NCBI GenBank assembly: GCA_016199015.1
Contig: JACQHN010000025.1
Location: 1 to 11,944 of the forward strand
Length of the DNA: 11,944 bases
DNA from: Nitrospira defluvii
GTDB taxonomy: Bacteria > Nitrospirota > Nitrospiria > Nitrospirales > Nitrospiraceae
Reading direction: 5' to 3'
Positions 1-7,218 of this stretch are shown piece after piece (positions within the stretch are counted from its first letter, which is position 1; each line of letters begins with the position of its first letter). The notes beneath the pieces were generated by a model. It worked only from the letters and a program-made list of their open reading frames with translations. It had not been told where the DNA came from and did not search any database. Both the position numbers and the translations under genes were made by a program.

Positions 1-899
1 ACCATAAAGTAGAGCGGGCCGGTCCCGAAGGTGGCGCGCGCGATCTGCGACACGACGGTCTCATCCTCTTTGGGCACGATGCCGAAGTAATAGGCCATGG
101 CGCTGATGCCGATGAACATCGCGCCGAGAATCGCGGCCATGCCGATCATGGTGAACGCGGCGTTTTTGGGCTCAGGTTTTTTGAACGCGGAGACGCCGTT
201 CGAAATGACTTCCACTCCCGTGAGGGCGGTACAGCCGGAGGAAAAGGCGCGGAGCAGGAGAAACAGGGTCAACGACTCCGTGACCGCGATGCTGGGGGGC
301 GGTTCGACCCGTGCTGCATGGCCGAAGAGAATCTGCGCGGCGCCGACGCCGAGCATGGCCGCGATGCTGCCGATGAAAATGTAGGTCGGCACGGCAAAGA
401 ACTGGCCCGATTCACGGACGCCCCGCAAATTGACCACCATCACAAGGAGGATCGCGGCGAAGCAGAGCGCTTCTCGATGGGGAAGGAGTGCCGGAACGGC
501 AGAGGTGAGCGCGGCCATTCCGGCCGCGACGCTGACTGCCACCGTCAGGACGTAGTCGATCATCAGCGCGGCCGCGGCGACCAACCCCGGCCACTCGCCG
601 AGGTTCGACTTGCCAACAATGTAGGCGCCGCCGCCCTCCGGATATTCAAAGATAATCTGCCGATAGGACATGGTCAGGATGGCCAGCAGGCCGATAATGG
701 AGAGGCTGAGCGGGATGGAATAGCCCACCATGGCGGTGCCGGCCAGGGTGAGGACAAGCAGGATCTCCTCCGTGGCGTAGGCCACCGAGGAGAGGGCATC
801 AGAGGAGAAGACGGCTAGGGCGAGTCGCTTAGAAAGGCGTTCGTGAGCGGCTTCCTTCGTCTTGAGTGGCAGGCCAACGAGCCAGCGTTTCAAGATCAT
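1..899 (-). CDS. KimA-like APC-superfamily permease, C-terminal part cut off by window edge
   Basis: This is the N-terminal 299 codons of a polytopic inner-membrane transporter of the APC/KUP superfamily, read on the minus strand from an ATG at 897-899. An in-frame TGA two codons upstream fixes the start at or after this ATG. The reading begins MILKRWLVGLPLKTKEAA. It contains SSDALSSVAYATEE (residues 32-45), SYRQII followed by YPEGGGAYIV (about 86-95), a DYVLTVAVSVAAG helix and the NLRGVRES motif. These closely recall Bacillus KimA (YdaO), a potassium importer, and the broad group often annotated as amino acid permeases. About seven hydrophobic helices are visible. Members are usually 600-700 residues, so the second half should lie to the left of the window. 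It is divergent from the oxidase gene and probably unrelated to it. The family call is firm; the substrate (potassium or amino acids) is not established here. No strong SD precedes the start. Confidence 0.85.
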   Translation of the reverse strand, partial: MILKRWLVGLPLKTKEAAHERLSKRLALAVFSSDALSSVAYATEEILLVLTLAGTAMVGYSIPLSLSIIGLLAILTMSYRQIIFEYPEGGGAYIVGKSNLGEWPGLVAAAALMIDYVLTVAVSVAAGMAALTSAVPALLPHREALCFAAILLVMVVNLRGVRESGQFFAVPTYIFIGSIAAMLGVGAAQILFGHAARVEPPPSIAVTESLTLFLLLRAFSSGCTALTGVEVISNGVSAFKKPEPKNAAFTMIGMAAILGAMFIGISAMAYYFGIVPKEDETVVSQIARATFGTGPLYFM

Positions 900-1068
900 A
901 GGTCATTATGCCTGAAGTATCGGAAGAGAGACAATGGAGTGTGAGATGTTCCCGACGGCGGTGACGAGCGCCGGCTTCGGCTTTCGCAGCGAGTGACTAT
1001 TTCTGTTAAGGCGTGCCGAGTGAGCAGGGAAAGCGTTGCAGCATGCGCTGGTCAAGAACGTGAGGGGG

Positions 1069-1097
1069 TTGACAGAGACGGATGACTTCAGTAATCT
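1069..1097 (+). promoter_or_regulatory. Putative sigma-70 promoter of the multicopper oxidase
   Basis: A perfect -35 hexamer TTGACA (1069-1074) is followed after 17 nt by TAATCT (1092-1097), a weak -10 with 3 of 6 consensus matches. It would give a leader of about 150 nt. The arrangement resembles the promoter found before the third cupredoxin-like gene (10262-10291), which also begins TTGACA and has CAGTA at the spacer/-10 junction. That resemblance raises confidence somewhat; no other element was tested. Confidence 0.4.
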
Positions 1098-1099
1098 CC

Positions 1100-1144
1100 G
1101 GCACTTGTTTTTCAAAGGAGTGCCCTGCGTGCGTGATGCCGCAG
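1100..1144 (+). repeat. Two consecutive short hairpins at the start of the oxidase leader
   Basis: GGCACT (1100-1105) pairs with AGTGCC (1119-1124), with TTG/CAA able to extend the stem inside. CTGCG (1125-1129) then pairs with CGCAG (1140-1144). They lie directly after the putative -10, so they would span the transcription start and early leader. An operator or mRNA-stabilising role is possible. No T-tract follows, so they are not an intrinsic terminator. Confidence 0.3.
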
Positions 1145-1240
1145 GATTACAGCCAGAACGCGTATCTCTAGTGTTGAGGTTGTCATGTTCTGATCGTAAG
1201 AGCTCATAACTTTTCATCAGTTCCTTTCCAAACTCTATCC

Positions 1241-1247
1241 AAGGAGG
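1241..1247 (+). promoter_or_regulatory. Strong ribosome binding site of the multicopper oxidase
   Basis: AAGGAGG, a seven-base SD match, lies 7 nt before the ATG at 1255. It fixes that start and suggests high translation. Confidence 0.85.
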
Positions 1248-1254
1248 CCGGTCC

Positions 1255-4200
1255 ATGGATTGTCATTGGTTCACTCGTGTCACATTGCGCGCCCTCAGCG
1301 TTATCGCTGGTGGTGCGCTTGTGTGTCTGCCGCTAGCCGCATCGGCTGAAACCCAGCCGCATGCGGACCATGCGGCGCCGCAACAAACAGCGATGTCCCA
1401 TCAACTCCCGTCTTGGGCGGAGCAGTTGAAGGGGCAGACGATCGTCGAAGATGCGATGGCTGGAAAGCCGGAGCGTTCTGCGATGGTTGAGCAGCAGCAC
1501 CAACGGATCATGGAGCATTTGACTCATGATCCGCAGGCGCAGCAGGTCAATACGGGTATGTTCAATACCCAGACCATGATGCACCAGTATGGGGCAGGCG
1601 GTCAGGACCTCCTCTTGATGTCCGACCCACGAGTGGAGCCAGTGGCACTAACGGGCGGCGGGAAGTGCCCGGCCACCGCGCCGGTGAAGCAATATAATGT
1701 CTCGGCGATCAACGTCGAGATCACGCTCAATCAGTGGCTCGATTTCTATCCCGGCTACATGTACACGCTGGACGAGAATCTCGACAAGGTACGCGCGGAA
1801 GAAACCAAGAATCGGGAAGCACGCGAAAAAGAAGGATTCGATCCGGGCGCGGTGATTCCCGGTGTGCAGGCCCAGTGGATTCAGCCGCTGACGATTCGCG
1901 GCAACCAGGGGGATTGCGTCAAGATCAAGTTGAGCAACAAGTTGGAAGGTGGCGAAGACGTCAGCCTTCACATCCATGGCTCCAGCATGGTCGTGAGTGC
2001 AACCGGCGCCGCAGCCGCCACGACGAATTCCGATTCGATCGTTGCGAAAGAGAAGAGCGGAGAGTTTGAGTGGTACATCCATCCCAGCACGCAGGAGGGG
2101 GTGCGGCAGTTCCACACCTTCGCGAACGATCGTGAATTGACGGTGATGGGACTCTTTGGCTCCTTCATTGTTGAGCCTCGCGGGTCTGAATACCTCGAAC
2201 CATTGGGCACCGGAGATGCGACACCGGCCACCAGTGGCTGGCAGGTCATGATCAAGAACGGGACCGGTCCGGACTTCCGTGAATTCGTCCTGTACTATCA
2301 CGAGGTCGGCGACGAAGCCTTCCGCCCCGTCAATAAGAAAGGGGACTTTCTACCTCAGCGTGACCCGCTGACCGACGCCTATCGCCCGGGGGGCCGTGCG
2401 ATCAACTATCGCAGCGAGCCGTTCGGAATCAATAACATGCACGTGCAGCACGAGTACTTCGGATTCGAAGACGAGTCGATGGGGTACAGCTCGTACACCT
2501 TCGGCGACCCGTCCCCGACGATTCCCCGTTCCTACATGGGCGATCCGGCGAAGTTCCGCTTGGTCCACGGTGGGTCGGAAGTGTTCCACAGCCACCATCC
2601 CCATGGTGGGACCATTCGGTGGCCGCGCAGCCCGCGCGCCATCGATGACATGAATCTCTGGACGACTGCCGTGAACGGACCGGTCAAATATCCCGTCATT
2701 CGTGCCAAGACGGACCGTGTCGACGTGGAAGTGATCGGGCCGTCGGAAGCGTTGGACCTCGAGACGGAGTGCGGATCGGGTCTCTGCCAGCAGTTGGCCG
2801 GCGACTTCCTTTTCCATTGCCACGTGGCACACCACTATGTGGCGGGCATGTGGGGCTATTGGAGGGTCTATAACACGATTCAGCAGGGCGACATGCGCAA
2901 TGACGTCATGCCGGATCTGCGCGAATTGCCGGATCGGAAGGGCCGCATCAGGGCTCCGATCACCTCGGACAAGTTGATCGGTCAGACCGTCGATTGGTTC
3001 GGCAAGTCCTTCAAGATCGTCGAGAAGGGCAAGAGCGATTGGAAGTCCAATCCGGCCACGATTACGATCAAGGACTGGGTTGAAATGCAGCTTCCGACGA
3101 TGGGCAAGCCGGGGCACAAGAATGACGAAAAGGGTCAGATTGTGTCGTACGATGCGACGGTGTTGGACTGGGCCTGGGAAGGCACCCGTGCATTGAGCGA
3201 GCCGGAAAGCACGATCGACAATCCCAAGTACAAGTCGACTCATCCGGGTAAGCGGCACCCGATCACGTTCGAGCCCTTGACCGGCAAAGTTGCCTGGCCT
3301 CACCTCACCCCGCACTTCGGGAAGCGCGTGATGTTCTCTCCGAACCACGTGGGCGCGCCCTGGTTGGAGATGATCCGCCGGGATGCCAACGGTGAGGAAA
3401 GTGTCGATCAGGCGTTACCAGGTGAGAACGGCAACTGGAGCCTCTGCCCTGAGAACGCTGGACGAAAGAGCTACAACGTCCATTTCATCAAGCTGCCGAT
3501 CACCATTGCCAAGAAGACGGGCAAGGAGCCGCCGGTCATTGATCCGAACGGCTTGATCTATGTCTTGCATGAAGAAGAAGCGGACATCCGGAAGAATGAC
3601 GATCTGAAATATCCCTTGGTCGTTCGCGGCAATATCTATGACTGCCTCGATTGGACGTTGACCAGCGAGTGGGACGACGACGACTACACGAATTTCCAGT
3701 CGTCGAAGATCAACACCCACTGGCATTTCCTGCAGTTCGATAATCAAGCGTCTGACGGTGTGATCACCGGCTTCTCCTATGAACAGTCGGTGCGTCCGTT
3801 CACGATGCTGGAGAAGAAGAACACGAAGGGACTGCCTGTCCCGATGAACACCGTCTTGACTGCGCCTGCGAAGAAGGGGGCGAACACCCTCACAGTCAAG
3901 AACGCCAAGCAGTACCATGTGGGTACCCTGATTCTCGTCGGCGCCGACAATGTGAAGGGGAATGAAATCTCCCGCATCAAGGCCATCGACGGCAATACGA
4001 TCACGTTGGCCAAAGGGTTGAAGAGCGACCATCCCGCCAATGATATCGTGACGGTGGAATTCGTGCGGCAGCGGTTCTGGGTCGATGCGGACGTGGGAAC
4101 GGTCTTCTGGCACGACCACGCATTCGGTGCGACCACGTGGCCGCACGGCGGCTTCGGCACCTTCATCGCGGAGCCGGTTGGATCCACCTACCATGATCCG

Positions 4201-6120
4201 AAGACCGGGAAGTTGATCCGCAGCGGCCCAATCGCGGACATTCACACCAATGAGCCGGTAGGCCATGGGGTGAACAACAGCTTCCGCGAACTGATGGTGC
4301 AAGTGCATGATACCGTGCCGCACACCGTCAACGTTGTGACGGCCGGTAATCCGCCAGGGCAGCCGATCGAAGTGGCACTCGAGGCGGGCAAGACCGTGTC
4401 CTTTATGATGCCCGAGAAGATCTACATGACACCCATGCCGTTCTTGAATGGTGGAACGCATACCACCGGCAGCGGCTTGAATTTCAGGGCGGCACCGATC
4501 GCGCAGCGGTTGGCGACCAATCCTGACGTGTCGCAGGCCTTCAGCAGCCAGGTGCATGGCGATCCCTACACGCCGACCCTGCGTGCCTATGTCGGGGACA
4601 CGATGGTCTTCCGTCTGTTGCACACCCTCATGAACGAGTCGATGGTCTGGACCCTGTCCGGCCACACGTTCTGGACGGAACGGTATGCCTCGGATGCCAA
4701 TCGAAAGAACTCGATCCATATCGGTATTGCGGAGCGCTATGACCTCGTCGTTCCTGAAGCGGGTGGGTCACGGCATCAAGCCGGCGACTACATTCACTTC
4801 AACGGCCGGTCCTCGAAGTTCTCTGAGGGTGGCTGGGGAATCATCCGGGTGTTGGATAAGGAGCAGGCCGATTTGAAGAAGCTGCCTGCGGGCTTCTCGA
4901 ACAAGGGCGACATGCCAAAGGCCCTGCCGGTATGTCCTGCTGATGCTCCGGTCAAGCAGTTCAACGTCGTCGCGATGGATTATGCCGGTATGAAGTTCAA
5001 CGCGAAGGCGCCGGAATCCATCGAAGTGGACTTTGAGCGTAGGATTCTCATGACCAATCCTGACGCCAAGATCTATGCGTTGGAGGAGGACACGGCAAAA
5101 GTGGCTGGAGGCGTACAGCCGATGCCACTCACGCTTCGCGTGAACAGCGGTGACTGCGTGAAGGTTCATTTGAAGAACAAGATGAAGGACAGCAGGGCTT
5201 CCTTCTCTGCGATCGGCCTGGCCTTCGATCCGAAGGATTCCATGGGCGCGAACGTGGGGAACAACCCGGGTGACCAGACGATTGCCCCGGGAAGTGAGCG
5301 CGAATACACGTATTACGCAGATCCGTTCAACGGAGAGACGACCTCGCTGGTGTGGGATTGGGGCAATGTGATGACCAATCCGCGAAACGGGTTGTTCGGC
5401 GCCGTGGTGGTCGGTCCAAAGGGATCGAAGTATCGTGATCCTAAGACCGGCGCGGATCTGTCCAATAAGAACTCCTGGATCGCCGACGTCATCATCGACC
5501 GCTCGGTGCCGGGGCATGAAATGCGCGCGAACTATCGGGACGTGGCGTTGTTCTTCCAAGATGAAGACAACATTATCGGCACGAGCTTTATGCCGTACGT
5601 TCAGAATGTGGCGGGTTTGACCGGTGTGAACTATCGGTCGGAACCGTACAAGTTCCGCGAAGAACAGGGCTGCTCGCTGGGCAAGGTGTTCCAGCCTTGC
5701 AAAGCTGACAAGCCGGAAGATCCGGCGACCCCGCTCATCGAGGCGCATGCCGGTGACCCGGTGCGTATCCATGTGTTGGGCGTCAGCAATGAGCAGAACG
5801 GCATGTTCAGTGTCGAGAAGCACGAATGGCCGATTGAGCCGTTCATGCGGGGCGCTGACCAGATCAGTGTCGTGGAGTTCTCCGGTTCTGAGACGATCGA
5901 TGCGTTCTTGCCCTCTGCGGGTGGAATGTATCGGCTGCCCGGAGACTACGTGTACAGCAACCAGCGCTTGCCCTACTCGCAGTCCGGTCAATGGGGATAC
6001 GTGCGGGTGTTGCCGTCCGGTGATACGCGATTGTTGCCATTGGCTGGGGCAAGCGCCGGTACGAAGAGTGCCGCGGTTGAGCAGCCGACCGTGCACGCGA
6101 TTCCTGTCGCTGCACAATAA
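1255..6120 (+). CDS. Giant secreted six-cupredoxin multicopper oxidase (MnxG/McoA-like)
   Basis: A 1621-residue exported multicopper oxidase with a signal peptide at residues 1-31 (cleavage ASA|E) and a His/Gln-rich N-terminus. Three homologous units, each probably two cupredoxin domains, start near Cys138, Cys731 and Cys1227 with related CP-x-x-A motifs followed by a Gly-[DN]-x2-[DC]-type strand. Unit A carries HIH (239-241), a degenerate second motif (H276, H287), HSHHPH (445-450, fits HxxHxH) and a complete H521-C522-H523, H527, M532 type 1/type 3 motif. Unit B has HWH (822-824) and HDH (953-955) but no type 1 site. Unit C has lost all recognisable ligands. A small beta-rich insertion lies at about 868-935 inside unit B. 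Multicopper oxidases couple one-electron substrate oxidation to reduction of oxygen to water. The size and six-domain plan recall large manganese oxidases (MnxG, McoA), but the substrate is not provable here; Mn(II), Fe(II), Cu(I) or an organic donor are all possible. It is monocistronic, with its own promoter, RBS and terminator. Confidence 0.9.
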   Translation: MDCHWFTRVTLRALSVIAGGALVCLPLAASAETQPHADHAAPQQTAMSHQLPSWAEQLKGQTIVEDAMAGKPERSAMVEQQHQRIMEHLTHDPQAQQVNTGMFNTQTMMHQYGAGGQDLLLMSDPRVEPVALTGGGKCPATAPVKQYNVSAINVEITLNQWLDFYPGYMYTLDENLDKVRAEETKNREAREKEGFDPGAVIPGVQAQWIQPLTIRGNQGDCVKIKLSNKLEGGEDVSLHIHGSSMVVSATGAAAATTNSDSIVAKEKSGEFEWYIHPSTQEGVRQFHTFANDRELTVMGLFGSFIVEPRGSEYLEPLGTGDATPATSGWQVMIKNGTGPDFREFVLYYHEVGDEAFRPVNKKGDFLPQRDPLTDAYRPGGRAINYRSEPFGINNMHVQHEYFGFEDESMGYSSYTFGDPSPTIPRSYMGDPAKFRLVHGGSEVFHSHHPHGGTIRWPRSPRAIDDMNLWTTAVNGPVKYPVIRAKTDRVDVEVIGPSEALDLETECGSGLCQQLAGDFLFHCHVAHHYVAGMWGYWRVYNTIQQGDMRNDVMPDLRELPDRKGRIRAPITSDKLIGQTVDWFGKSFKIVEKGKSDWKSNPATITIKDWVEMQLPTMGKPGHKNDEKGQIVSYDATVLDWAWEGTRALSEPESTIDNPKYKSTHPGKRHPITFEPLTGKVAWPHLTPHFGKRVMFSPNHVGAPWLEMIRRDANGEESVDQALPGENGNWSLCPENAGRKSYNVHFIKLPITIAKKTGKEPPVIDPNGLIYVLHEEEADIRKNDDLKYPLVVRGNIYDCLDWTLTSEWDDDDYTNFQSSKINTHWHFLQFDNQASDGVITGFSYEQSVRPFTMLEKKNTKGLPVPMNTVLTAPAKKGANTLTVKNAKQYHVGTLILVGADNVKGNEISRIKAIDGNTITLAKGLKSDHPANDIVTVEFVRQRFWVDADVGTVFWHDHAFGATTWPHGGFGTFIAEPVGSTYHDPKTGKLIRSGPIADIHTNEPVGHGVNNSFRELMVQVHDTVPHTVNVVTAGNPPGQPIEVALEAGKTVSFMMPEKIYMTPMPFLNGGTHTTGSGLNFRAAPIAQRLATNPDVSQAFSSQVHGDPYTPTLRAYVGDTMVFRLLHTLMNESMVWTLSGHTFWTERYASDANRKNSIHIGIAERYDLVVPEAGGSRHQAGDYIHFNGRSSKFSEGGWGIIRVLDKEQADLKKLPAGFSNKGDMPKALPVCPADAPVKQFNVVAMDYAGMKFNAKAPESIEVDFERRILMTNPDAKIYALEEDTAKVAGGVQPMPLTLRVNSGDCVKVHLKNKMKDSRASFSAIGLAFDPKDSMGANVGNNPGDQTIAPGSEREYTYYADPFNGETTSLVWDWGNVMTNPRNGLFGAVVVGPKGSKYRDPKTGADLSNKNSWIADVIIDRSVPGHEMRANYRDVALFFQDEDNIIGTSFMPYVQNVAGLTGVNYRSEPYKFREEQGCSLGKVFQPCKADKPEDPATPLIEAHAGDPVRIHVLGVSNEQNGMFSVEKHEWPIEPFMRGADQISVVEFSGSETIDAFLPSAGGMYRLPGDYVYSNQRLPYSQSGQWGYVRVLPSGDTRLLPLAGASAGTKSAAVEQPTVHAIPVAAQ

Positions 6121-6150
6121 ACTGGTCGAATCTCTCAAGAGATGCGATGG

Positions 6151-6186
6151 AAGGGGGGAGCCTGGAAGGGCTCCCCCCTTTTGTTA
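6151..6186 (+). terminator. Intrinsic terminator of the multicopper oxidase
   Basis: AAGGGGGGAGCC (6151-6162) and GGCTCCCCCCTT (6169-6180) form a perfect 12-bp GC-rich stem with a 6-nt loop, followed by TTGTTA. It lies 31 nt after the oxidase stop and separates it from the next transcription unit. Confidence 0.9.
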
Positions 6187-6208
6187 TGGCGCCTCAATTG
6201 TGTATGAT
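6181..6208 (+). promoter_or_regulatory. Putative promoter of the cupredoxin-like/HEAT gene set
   Basis: TTGTTA (6181-6186) and TATGAT (6203-6208, 5 of 6 matches to TATAAT) are separated by 16 nt, immediately downstream of the terminator stem and sharing its T-tract. Transcription would begin near 6215, about 65 nt before the first gene start. The position directly after a terminator and before a gene set makes it plausible; the -35 is weak. Confidence 0.4.
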
Positions 6209-6280
6209 GAAAAAAGTGTCCTATGAATTCGTATGGACACCGTTCATATCGACCATATTTTTATTGGCTGGAGGGATGAC

Positions 6281-7192
6281 ATGCGAATGGTCGGCCTTGC
6301 CGTGTTGTGTGCCCTCGGTGCCGGCTGGTCGCCGTCGTGGGCCTACGACGAGATCGCAGTCACGGATGGCGGGAGCATTACCGGTACAGTCACAATGACG
6401 GGGGGGAACCCACCCCTAAAAAGGATATAACTTGATCACGTTCCCAGACCCTGTCTATTGCGGTCGGATTTCAACCGGGACCGGATGGCGAATCCTGGAC
6501 GAGTTTTCTATGGCCACCGGCAATGGGCTCAAAGACGTGGTGGTCCTGCTCACCGACGCCACGAAGGGTAAGCCGTTTAAATTCGAACCGTTGACCATTG
6601 AGGCGCGTGATTGCCGGTTCCTTCCCTTTGTCACGGTCGTCAAGGATGGATCGGAGGTCGTCGTCATGAATATGGACCCGGCCATGCACGACATCCAAGC
6701 CTATGAAACCTCTCAACTGGGACCGCGGGTGTTGTTCAACACACCGCTCCCGATGAACCCCCCCACCATAAACGTTTGGTCAGTGCGGAAAGTCATGAGC
6801 ATCTGGCGGGACAGCCGGTCAAGGAAGCGATTCACATGACCAAGGGCAGGCGGATGTTCGTCATGCAGTGTGGGTTTCATGCCTATATGGAAAGCTGGGA
6901 CTTAGCCGTCGACAATCCCTACTATGCCCTGACGGGTGACGGGGGGACGTTCACGCTGACGGATGTGCCACCGGGAGAATACACGCTGATGGCCTGGCAT
7001 CCTGGAGTTGGGACGATGCTGCAAAAGAAGGTGACTGTCACGGAGAAGGGCCTGTCCACAGTCGATTTTCCCTTTGAGGCGCCGAAAGGGCGGCGGAGCG
7101 CACACGAGATTGAGGAGAATCCGCACTACGGGCCCGAGTCGCTTGGCAAGGTGGTCGATATCCGCCCGACCTTGCAGCGCCAAATTCCGTAA
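6281..7192 (+). pseudogene. Cupredoxin-like periplasmic protein, copy 1, broken by two compensating frameshifts
   Basis: This is a paralogue of the next gene, split into three reading-frame segments. ATG 6281 has GGAGGG 5 nt upstream and begins a signal peptide (MRMVGLAVLCALGAGWSPSWA then YDEI); the frame stops at TAA 6428-6430. Homology continues in the +1 frame from GGA 6423 (GYNLITFPDP) to about 6764. It then returns to the original frame at CAC 6764 and runs to the TAA at 7190-7192. The joins lie at an A5 run (6418-6422) and a C7 run (6758-6764). All three segments are well conserved, including MHDIQ and the putative copper motif CGFHAYM. A C-terminal carboxypeptidase-regulatory-like beta domain (GTFTLTDVPPGEYTL and following) completes the roughly 303-residue product. 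The normal protein would be a secreted cupredoxin-like electron carrier or copper protein. As written it is a pseudogene; homopolymer sequencing errors are an equally good explanation, and recoding is a remote one. Confidence 0.8.
6862..6891 (+). repeat. 30-nt exact repeat over the copper motif (copy 1 member)
   Basis: The 30 bases encoding the MQCGFHAYM region are identical to 7824-7853 in copy 2, while surrounding codons differ at many third positions. This is the most similar DNA stretch I could find between the two paralogues. It could reflect local gene conversion or chance within a strongly constrained motif. Confidence 0.75.
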
Positions 7193-7218
7193 GGCTGTGC
7201 AGAAGTAATGGGGACGTT

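Larger units (their letters stand above)
900..1254. other. Divergent intergenic region (355 bp)
   Basis: This gap separates the leftward permease from the rightward oxidase. No convincing gene is present. The one long minus-strand frame (906-1256) has no family character and would start across the oxidase RBS and start codon. The region holds a putative sigma-70 promoter for the oxidase (1069-1097), two small inverted repeats just downstream (1100-1124 and 1125-1144) and the oxidase RBS. The permease promoter must also lie here, but I could not identify it. Confidence 0.7.

Noticed and set aside
97..818. Plus-strand frames within the permease region
   Set aside because: They are antisense shadows of the permease, which reads as a clear membrane transporter on the minus strand.
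1098..1115. Possible sigma-54 (-24/-12) promoter before the oxidase
   Set aside because: A GGCAC core is present but the GC at the required -12 spacing is missing.
906..1256. Minus-strand open frame of 116 codons in the intergenic region
   Set aside because: No recognisable family or signal. Its start would overlap the RBS and start codon of the oxidase, and it covers the oxidase promoter region.
2350..6138. Long minus-strand open frames opposite the oxidase (332, 434 and 456 codons)
   Set aside because: Arg/His-rich antisense frames typical of GC-rich coding DNA; the plus strand encodes a recognisable multicopper oxidase throughout.
6410..6430. Programmed frameshift of the classic slippery-heptamer (-1) type at the A5 run
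   Set aside because: The needed change is +1, not -1, and no obvious stimulatory structure was seen. A homopolymer indel is simpler.
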